DNA of 40,368 nt from an uncultured Sediminibacterium sp. (GTDB taxonomy: Bacteria; Bacteroidota; Bacteroidia; Chitinophagales; Chitinophagaceae), in the NCBI GenBank assembly GCA_937911175.1, contig CALDSE010000026.1, forward strand, positions 1-40,368, given 5' to 3'. The notes below the pieces were generated by a model that made no database searches, was not told where the DNA came from, and worked only from the letters and a program-made list of their open reading frames with translations. The position numbers and the translations under genes are program-made. Every line of letters starts with the position of its first letter. Position 1 is the first letter of the stretch. Positions 8,844 through 17,378 of this stretch are shown piece by piece.

Positions 8844-10367
8844 ATGAAACTAAATAAATTATATATCGCCGCGTTTTTGGTACTTGTGGGAACAGGTTGT
8901 AAAAAAGACTATCTCGATGTCAATACCAACCCTAACTCACTTCCAACCGCAACTCCTGCATACGTTTTAGCGAATGCATTGAACACTTCTGCTGCAAGCA
9001 TGGTGTCTCCTAATGAAGTAGGTATGTTCTGGTCTGGTCATTGGACTCAATCCAATGGTTATATCATTAGTACTACTTTATTCTCTTATGCTTTTACCAA
9101 TGTTGACTTTAACTATTGGGATGCAACTTATGATAACCTTTATGATTATCAGTATGTAATTGACAATGCTTCAAAGTATAGTCAAGAATATTTAAAAGGT
9201 CCGGCTAAAGTAATGAAGGCTTATAACTACCAAAAATTGGTAGACTTATATGGTAATATTCCTTTTTCGGAAGCTTTAAAAGGGGTAAGCGTCTTAGCGC
9301 CTAAATTTGATGATCAAAAAGCGGTTTACCAAGGCTTGATTGTTTTATTAGATGATGCTATTAAGGACTTAAAAGCAAATACTTTTGCGAGCACTTACTC
9401 AGGTTCTGATATCGTTTTCAAAGGAAGCAATTCAAGTTGGATCAAATTCGCAAACTCTATGAAATTGCGTATTTTAATGCGTCAGTCAAGAGTAAGCGGA
9501 ACAGATGCTTATATTACTGCTGAGATTAACAAAATCGTCACTGAAGGTTCTGGTTTTATTACTGGAGCTGAAGTAGGTGCAAACCCTGGTTATGTTGCTT
9601 CAGCTGGTCAAATTAACCCAATCTATAACACTTATGGTTATACTGAAACAGGTGCTAGAGTAGGTAATAATAACTGGCCTAGAATTACCGATTTCATGGT
9701 CAAGGAATTGATTAAAAATGCAGATACTTTCCGCTTAAAGCGTTTTGCTTATGCGCCAGGTAATGAAGATTTAGCGAATCCAGGGGTGAGTGTTAAGCCT
9801 GAAATTGCAGCTAACTATATTGGTATACCTTTTGGTTCAAGTTCAGGATATTTACCTGGAGCTAGTTCTGCAGTAGGTCCTGTCTTATTAGTAAGAGGTC
9901 AATACAACAGACCTATTATTATTATGACTGCAGCTGAAGTTCAATTCTGTTTAGCAGAAGCGAAGCAACGTTATGGTTCTTCTGTAAACTTAACAGGAAC
10001 TGCTCAATCATACTATGAGGAAGGAGTAAAACAAAACTTCCGCGCTATTGGAGCAAGCACAGCTAATGTGACTGCTTTAGTAACCAACGGTATGCAAGAT
10101 TGTGATTTTACTGCCTCTACTAATAAATTAAATACAATTGCTTACCAAAAATGGGTAGCACTTGGTTATTTCAATGGATTAGAAGCATGGTCTGAGTATC
10201 GTAAGAATAACTATCCAGTTACTCCTAACTCAAAAAACTATGTAGGTACATCTCGTCCATTACGTTTATGGTATCCAGGAACTGAATTAGGTTCTAATGG
10301 TGCAAACGTAAATGCACAAGGAACAATCGATCCTTTAGCTACACGTATTTTCTGGGATGTTGACTAG
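8844..10367 (+). CDS. SusD/RagB-family outer-membrane lipoprotein
   Basis: The 507-residue surface lipoprotein acts as the lid of the SusC channel. The lipobox LVGTGC gives a lipidated Cys19 followed by KKDYLDVNTNPN, a hallmark of the SusD-like/RagB branch. Helical repeats follow (for example YDNLYDYQYVIDNASKYS and VMKAYNYQKLVDLYGNIPF). It lacks the longer N-terminal pattern of starch-type SusD, in line with a non-starch ligand. It is co-oriented with and 24 bases behind SusC and is followed by a strong terminator, so the two form a two-gene transcription unit. Codon use matches the SusC gene. The ligand cannot be read from sequence. Confidence 0.93.
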   Translation: MKLNKLYIAAFLVLVGTGCKKDYLDVNTNPNSLPTATPAYVLANALNTSAASMVSPNEVGMFWSGHWTQSNGYIISTTLFSYAFTNVDFNYWDATYDNLYDYQYVIDNASKYSQEYLKGPAKVMKAYNYQKLVDLYGNIPFSEALKGVSVLAPKFDDQKAVYQGLIVLLDDAIKDLKANTFASTYSGSDIVFKGSNSSWIKFANSMKLRILMRQSRVSGTDAYITAEINKIVTEGSGFITGAEVGANPGYVASAGQINPIYNTYGYTETGARVGNNNWPRITDFMVKELIKNADTFRLKRFAYAPGNEDLANPGVSVKPEIAANYIGIPFGSSSGYLPGASSAVGPVLLVRGQYNRPIIIMTAAEVQFCLAEAKQRYGSSVNLTGTAQSYYEEGVKQNFRAIGASTANVTALVTNGMQDCDFTASTNKLNTIAYQKWVALGYFNGLEAWSEYRKNNYPVTPNSKNYVGTSRPLRLWYPGTELGSNGANVNAQGTIDPLATRIFWDVD

Positions 10368-10400
10368 TCTATTGTTAACTTACTAGATAAGAAATAAAAA

Positions 10401-10434
10401 ACCCTCTGCCGAAAAATTGGTAGAGGGTTTTTTT
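10401..10434 (+). terminator. Intrinsic terminator after SusD
   Basis: ACCCTCTGCC (10401-10410) pairs with GGTAGAGGGT (10419-10428) through ten base pairs including one G-U, with an 8-base loop and a run of seven or more T from 10428. It sits 34 bases after the SusD stop. Confidence 0.9.
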
Positions 10435-10450
10435 ATGGAGTAAATTTTTA

Positions 10451-10813
10451 TTATGATACTACTTCTCCTTCCAATACTAATTCGGTTACTGCTTTTTCAC
10501 CAGCGAATTTAACAGAGACTCTTTTTTTAAATGCGCCTTCAAAAGGTGCTGTATAGGTTACTTTAATACTGCCTTTCTGTCCTTTTAAAATAGGGCTTTG
10601 ATTATACTCGGGTTTAGTACATCCGCATTCTGCTGTGGCAAATTCTATCACGGCTGGTTTAGCAGATTCATTGGTATAGCTGAAAATAACCGACTTGTGT
10701 ACGCCCTTTTTTATTTTGCCATAGTTATAGCTAGTTTGATTGAACTTGATAGCTGATTGTGCAAAACTAGTGGCTGCAAATAGTAAACTTAGAATGAGTA
10801 ATCTGGTTTTCAT
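10451..10813 (-). CDS. Secreted DUF1573 protein
   Basis: The 120-residue protein begins at the ATG at 10813, chosen because it opens a signal peptide (MKTRLLILSLLFAATSFAQ); the frame continues upstream but only as non-signal-like residues. The rest is one DUF1573 domain of ASH/MSP-like immunoglobulin fold: YNYGKIKKGVHKSVIFSYTN, then ECGCTKPEY, then GSIKVTYTAP. The family is abundant and secreted in Bacteroidota, but its role is unknown to me. The Cys pair in ECGC is conserved in the family. The gene is convergent with SusD across the shared 10401-10434 terminator region and divergent from the E1 gene. Confidence 0.85.
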   Translation of the reverse strand: MKTRLLILSLLFAATSFAQSAIKFNQTSYNYGKIKKGVHKSVIFSYTNESAKPAVIEFATAECGCTKPEYNQSPILKGQKGSIKVTYTAPFEGAFKKRVSVKFAGEKAVTELVLEGEVVS

Positions 10814-10957
10814 AGTATAAGGTTTTAGGGTAATTGTTTGTTTGATTTTTACTGCTTTTTTGCCCAAATAGGCTTACGAATTTATTGAATTTTCACTAAT
10901 TAGCTGATTTTAGTTATGAATGTACTTTTTATGCATTCTGACCCCTATTTTTGTCCT

Positions 10958-13336
10958 ATGGAATCCACCCTTGAAGCTGTATCTGCCCAAGACATGCTCT
11001 CTTTTGAGGCATTTCGGAACTCCGTTATCGCCGACTATAAATTGGCCATAATGAGTAGGGAAGTAAGCTTATTGGGAAGAAGAGAAGTTTTAACAGGGAA
11101 GGCCAAGTTTGGCATTTTCGGAGATGGGAAAGAAGTAGCACAAATTGCACTTTCTAAATTTTTTCAAAAAGGCGATTTTAGAAGTGGTTATTACAGAGAC
11201 CAAACGTTTATGTTTGCTTTAGGGGTAGCCAATGTCGAAGATTATTTTTCACAATTATATTCTGATGTTTATAACGATCCCTTTAGTGGCGGTAAAAACA
11301 TGAATGCGCATTTTGCCACTGCATTTGTAAATGAAAAAGGAGATTGGAATGAATTAACACAAAGCTATAATGTTTCTGCAGATATTGCACCTACTGCAGG
11401 ACAAATGATGCGTGGTCTAGGCTTGGCCTTTGCTTCCAATTGTTTTAGAAATGCAAAAAACAAAAAGGCCTTTCAACATTTAAGTAATAATGGTAATGAA
11501 GTTTGTTTTTGTACCATTGGTGATGCTAGTACTTCCGAAGGACATTTTTGGGAAGCTATTAATGCAGCCGGCGTTTTACAAGTGCCCTTAGCTGTTTTTG
11601 TATATGATGATGGCTATGGTATTTCTGTACCTATTGCTTTGCAAACTACTAAGGGTTCTATTTCTGAAGTATTGAAAGGTTTTCAAAAAGAAAAAAATAC
11701 CAACGGTATAAAAGTATATACAGTGAAAGGCTGGGACTATGCTGCCTTATGTGAAACTTTTGAAGAAGGTATTCGCTATACAAGACAAACACATACCCCT
11801 GTTGTATTTCATGTACAAGAATTAACGCAGCCGCAAGGCCATTCAACCAGTGGTAGTCATGAAAGGTACAAGCCTTTAGAAAGATTAGAATGGGAAAGAA
11901 ATTGGGATTGCAATAAGCAAATGAGAGAATGGCTAATTGCCAACGAACTAGCTACCGATGAAGTATTACAAGAAGTAGAAAATGAAGCAAAGCAATTAGT
12001 GCGTGCCGATAAATTAGCTGCATGGGAAAAGTATATTTCACCCATTAAAGAAAAAATCAAAGAAGCAGTCGCATTAGTGCATCAAGGTTTAAACGAAACG
12101 GATTTAAATATTGCAAATAGTTTTTTACAAGAATTAGTACAAAGTAAAGAACCATTAAAAAGAGATATTTTTAGAACTGTTAATTTAATATTGGAAAAAA
12201 TTCCAACACATAGTAACGCAGCTGCGATACAATCTTTTTTAGTAAAATACAATGAGGTAGAAGCGCCTTTTTATAGTAAGCATTTATACAACGAAGGCCC
12301 TAAGAGTGCTTTGAATGTTTCTGTGGTGGAAGCTGAATATGCCACTGAAGTGCAAACAATCAATGGCTATGAAGTATTGAATCATTATTTTGATAAATTA
12401 TTTGAAGAAAACCCATTGGTCTATGCTTTTGGAGAAGACTTAGGTGGAATTGGAGATGTGAATCAAGGCTTTGCTGGACTTCAAAATAAACATGGCGTAG
12501 ATAGAATTTTTGATACAGGTATAAGAGAACAATCTATTATGGGACAGGCCCATGGTATGGCGCTTCGTGGTTTAAGACCTATTGCAGAAATACAATACTT
12601 GGATTATTTATTATATGGGCTTCAAACTTTGAGTGATGATATTGCCACTATTCACTACCGTAGCAATGGTATACAAAGTAGTCCCGTAATTATTAGAACC
12701 AGAGGACACCGTTTGGAAGGGATATTTCACAGTGGTTCACCCATGGGTGTTATTGTAAATGCACTAAGAGGTATGTTTGTTTGTGTGCCAAGAAATATGG
12801 TGCAAGCAGTGGGTATGTATAATACATTATTAAAAGGCAATGACCCTGCTTTATTAATTGAGTGTTTGAATGGCTACCGTTTAAAAGAAATAATGCCTTC
12901 GAATATCACTGCATTCACTGTGCCATTAGGCAAGCCAGAAATTTTAAAAGCAGGGGAGGATGTAACTATTGTTTCTTATGGTTCTACTTTAAGAATTGTG
13001 GAAGACGCTGCTATAAGATTATTAACCATGGGCATTGATTGTGAAATTATAGATGTACAAACTTTGTTACCCTTTGATATTAACCATCAAATAGTGGCCT
13101 CTTTAAAGAAAACCAATAGAATTTTATTTGTAGATGAAGATGTGCCAGGTGGTGCAAGTGCTTATATGTACCAACAGGTAATTGAAATACAAGGAGGCTA
13201 CCGTTGGTTGGATGTAGCGGCTCGTACACTCAGTTCAAAAGCACACCGCCCTGCTTTTGGAAGCGATGGAGATTATTTCTCTAAACCGAATACAGAGGAA
13301 ATTATAAATGTCATCAATGAGATGATGAGTGAATAG
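10958..13336 (+). CDS. Fused 2-oxoacid dehydrogenase E1, alpha and beta in one chain
   Basis: Thiamine-diphosphate E1 component that decarboxylates a 2-oxoacid (pyruvate or branched-chain) and passes the acyl group to a lipoyl E2. Numbering from the ATG at 10958 (792 residues), the alpha part spans about 15-350 with the ThDP motif GDASTSEGHFWEA at 188 and its DDG partner at 217-219. A linker of about 100 charged, helical residues follows. The beta part runs from about 455 to the end with GEDLGGIGDVNQGF, DTGIREQ and a C-terminal transketolase domain (IDVQTLLPFD). Upstream in-frame ATGs at 10916 and 10931 would add residues that do not resemble E1 proteins, so I prefer 10958. No E2 or E3 gene is near. 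The fusion is familiar in Bacteroidota; substrate is unresolved. Confidence 0.9.
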   Translation: MESTLEAVSAQDMLSFEAFRNSVIADYKLAIMSREVSLLGRREVLTGKAKFGIFGDGKEVAQIALSKFFQKGDFRSGYYRDQTFMFALGVANVEDYFSQLYSDVYNDPFSGGKNMNAHFATAFVNEKGDWNELTQSYNVSADIAPTAGQMMRGLGLAFASNCFRNAKNKKAFQHLSNNGNEVCFCTIGDASTSEGHFWEAINAAGVLQVPLAVFVYDDGYGISVPIALQTTKGSISEVLKGFQKEKNTNGIKVYTVKGWDYAALCETFEEGIRYTRQTHTPVVFHVQELTQPQGHSTSGSHERYKPLERLEWERNWDCNKQMREWLIANELATDEVLQEVENEAKQLVRADKLAAWEKYISPIKEKIKEAVALVHQGLNETDLNIANSFLQELVQSKEPLKRDIFRTVNLILEKIPTHSNAAAIQSFLVKYNEVEAPFYSKHLYNEGPKSALNVSVVEAEYATEVQTINGYEVLNHYFDKLFEENPLVYAFGEDLGGIGDVNQGFAGLQNKHGVDRIFDTGIREQSIMGQAHGMALRGLRPIAEIQYLDYLLYGLQTLSDDIATIHYRSNGIQSSPVIIRTRGHRLEGIFHSGSPMGVIVNALRGMFVCVPRNMVQAVGMYNTLLKGNDPALLIECLNGYRLKEIMPSNITAFTVPLGKPEILKAGEDVTIVSYGSTLRIVEDAAIRLLTMGIDCEIIDVQTLLPFDINHQIVASLKKTNRILFVDEDVPGGASAYMYQQVIEIQGGYRWLDVAARTLSSKAHRPAFGSDGDYFSKPNTEEIINVINEMMSE

Positions 13337-13355
13337 ATGAGAGAGTATTTGAGCG

Positions 13356-13376
13356 AATAGCTTAGACTAAGCTATT
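13356..13376. repeat. Perfect 21-base palindrome
   Basis: AATAGCTTAG and CTAAGCTATT flank a single central A. It lies 20 bases after the E1 stop, between two convergent genes. It may fold as a transcript-end hairpin for E1, but no T-run follows. Confidence 0.5.
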
Positions 13377-13380
13377 GATA

Positions 13381-13404
13381 CTAATCCAATCTAATCTAAT
13401 CTAA
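13381..13404. repeat. Short CTAAT pentamer tandem repeat
   Basis: Five near-perfect CTAAT units, one of them CAAT, occupy the space directly after the palindrome and run into the stop codon of the next minus-strand gene. It is a simple-sequence tract with no recognised role; copy number could vary between strains. Confidence 0.6.
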
Positions 13405-13664
13405 TGCTGTGTGTTTTTAGATAAATTATAGCCTTCTAATTTCTGCGTTTGTTCTACCGATCCCAATCTAAATTTTACCGCCAGCTTTGTTCTTTTTTCT
13501 AATACTCTTTCGGTATTGCAAAAAAATCCTGTTTTGGTGGTATAGTAATTGGGTGCCAATTTTAAATCTGCACTAAGACTATAATAGTTGGGTTTCAATT
13601 GGCTAGTATCTTTTATTATTGGTAAAAGAAAGCCTGCTAATAATATGGTTTGAATAATTCGCAT
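13401..13664 (-). CDS. Small secreted or anchored protein of unknown function
   Basis: The 87-residue protein has a hydrophobic N-terminal segment (IIQTILLAGFLLPII) that may be a signal peptide or anchor. The rest includes PNYYTTKTGFFCNTERVLEKRT followed by VKFRLGSVEQTQKLEGYN. From memory, small Bacteroidota proteins share a pattern of a GYFC-type motif, an acidic/basic helix and a FRLGS-xx-LEG ending, so I regard it as a real gene of an undescribed family rather than a chance frame. It starts 7 bases after the yebC stop on the same strand and is probably co-transcribed with it. No function can be assigned. Confidence 0.65.
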   Translation of the reverse strand: MRIIQTILLAGFLLPIIKDTSQLKPNYYSLSADLKLAPNYYTTKTGFFCNTERVLEKRTKLAVKFRLGSVEQTQKLEGYNLSKNTQH

Positions 13665-13671
13665 ATTTCGA

Positions 13672-14394
13672 TTACCCCATGTTATGGAATACTTTGTTTA
13701 CATCTTCGTCTTCCTCTAATCTTTCAATTAATTTACTAATATCTTCAGCTTGTTCATCTGTAACAGGCACAGTGGTAGTAGGAATCCACTCAAGTTCTGC
13801 ACTAATGGGTTGAATGCTTTTATCTTCTAATGCTTTTTGTAAATTTCCGAAGTCGGTGAAGGCGCAACGAAGTACAATTATTGCATTTCCATTGTCGTCG
13901 TTACTTTCTCCTAATTCATCTAAGCCATGGTCAATTAAATCTAATTCTAGGTCGTCCATATTTAAACCATCTGGTTTTAAATTAAATACACCCATTTTTT
14001 TAAATTGAAAACTTACACTTCCTGAATTACCTAAAGTACCATGTCCTTTATTGAAATGACTTTTTACATTGGCCACTGTTCTTACATGATTGTCGGTAGC
14101 TGTTTCTACTAATAAAGCCACGCCATGTGGGGCATAACCTTCGTATAAAATTTCTTCGTAGTTGCTAGTGTCTTTTCCCATGGCTCTTTTAATAGCCGCT
14201 TCCACACGATCCTTGGGCATGCCCACACTTCTTGCATTCTGGTAACATCTTCTTAAGGCAGGGTTATCATCTGGGTTAGGGCCACTTGCTTTTACAGCAA
14301 TGACTATTTCTTTACCAATGCGGGTAAACTGCTTTGCCATTCGATCAAAACGCTTGAACATCGTGGCTTTTCTAACTTCAAATATCCTTCCCAT
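13672..14394 (-). CDS. yebC: YebC/TACO1-family protein
   Basis: The 240-residue protein is of normal length for the YebC/PmpR family, long described as a transcription regulator and, in newer work and in mitochondria (TACO1), linked to translation of proline-rich or stalling stretches. The N-terminus reads [22 protein letters not shown], the Bacteroidota version of the usual start, followed by [11 protein letters not shown], the [13 protein letters not shown] helix and [14 protein letters not shown]. The C-terminal domain contains [12 protein letters not shown] and the acidic [11 protein letters not shown] ending. A perfect -7 element (14415-14422) lies 20 bases upstream. It appears to form a two-gene unit with the small protein downstream. 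Confidence 0.94.
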   Translation of the reverse strand: MGRIFEVRKATMFKRFDRMAKQFTRIGKEIVIAVKASGPNPDDNPALRRCYQNARSVGMPKDRVEAAIKRAMGKDTSNYEEILYEGYAPHGVALLVETATDNHVRTVANVKSHFNKGHGTLGNSGSVSFQFKKMGVFNLKPDGLNMDDLELDLIDHGLDELGESNDDNGNAIIVLRCAFTDFGNLQKALEDKSIQPISAELEWIPTTTVPVTDEQAEDISKLIERLEEDEDVNKVFHNMG

Positions 14395-14414
14395 AGTTAA
14401 TATATTAAGAGTTG

Positions 14415-14422
14415 CAAAAATA
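14415..14422 (-). promoter_or_regulatory. -7 element for yebC
   Basis: Read on the minus strand this is TATTTTTG, an exact match to TAnnTTTG, 20 bases upstream of the yebC ATG. No clear -33 TTG box was found at the usual distance. Confidence 0.4.
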
Positions 14423-14424
14423 AG

Positions 14425-14460
14425 AAAAAAAAGTCCCCCCGAGTAATCGAGAGGACTTTT
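14425..14460 (-). terminator. Intrinsic terminator of the APC permease gene
   Basis: On the minus strand a 14-pair stem (14460-14447 with 14442-14429) with two U-G wobbles and a four-base loop is followed by a T-run from the A-tract at 14425-14430. On the plus strand the wobbles become C-A mismatches, so the structure is oriented for minus-strand transcription. It is 22 bases beyond the permease stop. Confidence 0.8.
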
Positions 14461-14481
14461 CTAATTTATGTTGAAATAAAA

Positions 14482-15975
14482 TTAATCATTCAATTTACTA
14501 TGTCTACGACTATAAACGAAGTAAACCACTAGGCCTAAAGCCATCCATGCGAAGGCTACTTTTAATGTTTGCGCATCTAAGGCAAAGATCATTGCTAAGC
14601 AGATAACCGCTCCTAAAATAGGCACCAATGGCACCAATGGCGTTTTAAATGGACGCTCCATATCGGGTGATTTGCGTCTTAATATCCAAATACCTATACT
14701 TACTAGTACAAAGGCAAATAGGGTACCAAAGGAGGTTAGATCACCTGCTACATTACCTGGAACGAATGCCGCAAACCCTCCAACAAATACAAATAAAATC
14801 CAGTTCGATTTATACGGCGTTCTAAACTTAGGATGTAATTCAGAGAATATTTTTGGAAGTAATCCGTCATTGGCCATTGAATAGAATACGCGGGATTGAC
14901 CCATTAACATTACTAAAATAACAGAACTGAATCCTGCTAAGATAGCAACTGTTACAGCAGTGGCTAACCAGCCATAGCCTGTCATATAAGTTGATATCGC
15001 ATAAGCAACAGATGCTTCACGACCTTTTAGAGGATCGACGAAATCGGTCCAAGGTGCAACACCTGTTAATACGTGACCAAATAAAATATATAAAATAGTA
15101 CAAACTACTAATGAACCTAAAATACCAATAGGCATATCTCTTTTAGGATTTTTTGCTTCTTGTGCTGCTGTAGATACTGCATCAAAACCAATGAATGCAA
15201 AAAACACAATAGCCGCGCCACCTAATACACCACCCCAGCCATGCTTGAATACGCTAGAGTAGTCTGCAATAACTTTACCAGAGGCATCAATCACTGGTGG
15301 TTGGTTGGCAGGAATTAAATAAGGAGTATGATTTTCTGGACGAATAAACTGCCAGCCTAAAATAATAAACAATACTACAATAGCTACTTTAACAAATACA
15401 ATAATTGCATTGACTACAGCAGACTCTTGTGTTCCTTTAATTAATAATAAGGTTAATAATAATAATATTACTAGTGCGGGTGCATTCATAAAACCATGAT
15501 GAAGAACGCCAGCTGAATCGGTTACACTTTCGAGCGGGGAGTGGCTCCATTCATAAGGTATGGCTCCTCCCAGCAGCTTGTTTAAATATTCACTCCAAGC
15601 AATAGAAACGGTGGCAGCACCTAATGCATATTCCATAATTAATGCCCATCCAATAATCCAGGCAACTGTCTCTCCCATGGTTACATAAGAGTAAGCATAC
15701 GCACTACCAGAAATAGGAATCATGGCAGCAAATTCTGCATAACATAAACCTGCAAAAGCGCAACCTACGGCTGCTACTATAAAGGATAAAGTAACGCCTG
15801 GTCCTGCAGCTTGTCCTGCAGCAGCGGCAGTTCTTACAAATAAGCCTGCTCCAATGATGGCACCCACGCCTAAGGCCACTAAATTACCAGCACCTAATGT
15901 GCGCTTTAATCCTTTGCCACCATCATCAGCCTGTGCTAACATGGCGGACAAATCTTTCTTTCTAAATAAACTCAT
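14482..15975 (-). CDS. APC-family amino acid permease (cationic amino acid transporter type)
   Basis: The 497-residue polytopic inner-membrane transporter has about twelve or more hydrophobic segments. The first unwound helix carries GVGAIIGAGLFVRT (about 37-50), the signature of the APC superfamily, and helix 3 and 6 motifs (YAEFAAMIPISGSAYAYSY; FFAFIGFDAVSTAAQEAKNP) place it in the CAT/YfnA branch, which exchanges or imports cationic and other amino acids with protons. Start at the ATG at 15975 gives the usual short basic N-terminus (MSLFRKKDL). It is divergently oriented from the DAACS symporter, with a 144-base shared region holding no promoter I could recognise, and ends at a good terminator. 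Exact amino acid is unknown. Confidence 0.92.
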   Translation of the reverse strand: MSLFRKKDLSAMLAQADDGGKGLKRTLGAGNLVALGVGAIIGAGLFVRTAAAAGQAAGPGVTLSFIVAAVGCAFAGLCYAEFAAMIPISGSAYAYSYVTMGETVAWIIGWALIMEYALGAATVSIAWSEYLNKLLGGAIPYEWSHSPLESVTDSAGVLHHGFMNAPALVILLLLTLLLIKGTQESAVVNAIIVFVKVAIVVLFIILGWQFIRPENHTPYLIPANQPPVIDASGKVIADYSSVFKHGWGGVLGGAAIVFFAFIGFDAVSTAAQEAKNPKRDMPIGILGSLVVCTILYILFGHVLTGVAPWTDFVDPLKGREASVAYAISTYMTGYGWLATAVTVAILAGFSSVILVMLMGQSRVFYSMANDGLLPKIFSELHPKFRTPYKSNWILFVFVGGFAAFVPGNVAGDLTSFGTLFAFVLVSIGIWILRRKSPDMERPFKTPLVPLVPILGAVICLAMIFALDAQTLKVAFAWMALGLVVYFVYSRRHSKLND

Positions 15976-16119
15976 AAATAATTGGTTTGTTGTGGTTTCA
16001 ATTTATCTTGGAAAATAGCACTTTTTTTGCAAAACTTAGCTATAAATTCATGGAAAATGACCCTTTTTTTTGCTTATTTTTTTAGTACTTAAGTCTTATA
16101 TTGCAGTAATTACTATTGC

Positions 16120-17367
16120 ATGAAAAAATCGAATAAACTTACTATTTACATTGTCATTGCCATGATTGCTGGGGCTATTCTAGGCTATTATATACATGAA
16201 AATTATAATGAACAAACTATTGCTTCCTTTTCAAAAAACAGCAAATTATTAACCACCATTTTCTTGCGCTTGGTGCAAATGATTATTGCCCCACTTGTGT
16301 TTAGCACTTTGGTAGTGGGTATTGCCAAATTAGGCGACTTAAAAACAGTAGGTCGTGTGGGTGGTAAGGCCATGTTATGGTTTATTACTGCATCACTTGT
16401 GAGTTTATTAATAGGCCTAGTACTTGTAAATATTTTTAAACCAGGAGAAGGCATAGCATTAAGCAATGCAGATACCACCGGTGCTAAAGATTTACTAGGG
16501 AACACGAAGTCCTTTAGTTTGATCAATTTTGTAGAACATGTTTTTCCAAAAAGTATGTTTGAGGCAATGTCTAATAATGAAATATTACAGATAGTTATAT
16601 TTAGCATATTTTTTGGGGTTGCAGCCGCTGCCATTGGTGATGCAGCTAAAGGTTTTATCAAAGCACTTGAAACGGTTTCGCATATTATTTTAAAAATGGT
16701 GGGCTATGTAATGAATTTTGCGCCACTAGGTGTTTTTGGCGCTATTGCTGCAGTTATTGCAAGTAAGGGTTTAGCCATTTTTGCTTTTTATGGTAAATAT
16801 TTATTATTCTTTTTAATGGGTATTGGGGTGCTATGGATTTTCTTATTAGGGGTTGGATTTTTAGTTTTAGGTAAAAGAGTTCCTTCTTTATTAAAACATA
16901 TTACCTCTCCACTCGTTATCGCATTTAGTACTACAAGCAGTGAGGCAGTATTTCCTAAATTATCCGAAGAGTTAGTGCGCTTTGGTTGTAAAGACAAAAT
17001 TGTTTCTTTTATTCTTCCATTAGGCTATTCTTTTAATTTAGATGGAAGTATGATGTATATGACTTTCGCAAGTTTGGCTATTGCACAAGCCTATGGTGTA
17101 CATATAGATATTCCTACTCAGTTAACCATGCTAGTGGTGTTAATGTTAACGAGCAAAGGCATAGCAGGCGTGCCGCGTGCCTCTTTAATTGTAGTGACTG
17201 CCACCTGCGCTATGTTTAATATTCCTCCAGAAGGCATTGCTTTAATTTTACCTATCGACCATTTCTGCGATATGTTTCGTTCTACTACCAATGTACTTGG
17301 TAATAGCTTAGCCACCACGGTGGTGAGCAAATGGGAAGGAGCACTTGAAAATCCGGCGCAAGCTTAA
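16120..17367 (+). CDS. Dicarboxylate/amino acid:cation symporter (DAACS, GltP/DctA type)
   Basis: The 415-residue inner-membrane symporter imports glutamate, aspartate or C4-dicarboxylates with sodium or protons. Family landmarks: MIIAPLVFSTLVVGIAKLGD in the N-terminal scaffold, the serine-rich hairpin AFSTTSSEAVFPKL (about 268-281), SFNLDGSMMYM in the seventh segment in place of the usual NMDGT, a second hairpin around GIAGVPRAS, and FRSTTNVLGNSLAT in the last helix. The NLDGS variant changes the canonical T to S at a cation-binding motif; I cannot say whether that alters the coupling ion. The DedA gene follows within about 10 bases, so the two are probably one transcript. Confidence 0.93.
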   Translation: MKKSNKLTIYIVIAMIAGAILGYYIHENYNEQTIASFSKNSKLLTTIFLRLVQMIIAPLVFSTLVVGIAKLGDLKTVGRVGGKAMLWFITASLVSLLIGLVLVNIFKPGEGIALSNADTTGAKDLLGNTKSFSLINFVEHVFPKSMFEAMSNNEILQIVIFSIFFGVAAAAIGDAAKGFIKALETVSHIILKMVGYVMNFAPLGVFGAIAAVIASKGLAIFAFYGKYLLFFLMGIGVLWIFLLGVGFLVLGKRVPSLLKHITSPLVIAFSTTSSEAVFPKLSEELVRFGCKDKIVSFILPLGYSFNLDGSMMYMTFASLAIAQAYGVHIDIPTQLTMLVVLMLTSKGIAGVPRASLIVVTATCAMFNIPPEGIALILPIDHFCDMFRSTTNVLGNSLATTVVSKWEGALENPAQA

Positions 17368-17378
17368 ATATTATATTG

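Noticed and set aside
10946-10953. TATTTTTG as a promoter box for the E1 gene
   Set aside because: It lies only four bases before the preferred ATG, leaving no room for a start site, and has no -33 partner.
13381-13404. CTAAT units as a CRISPR-like array
   Set aside because: Units are five bases with no spacers; this is simple-sequence repetition.
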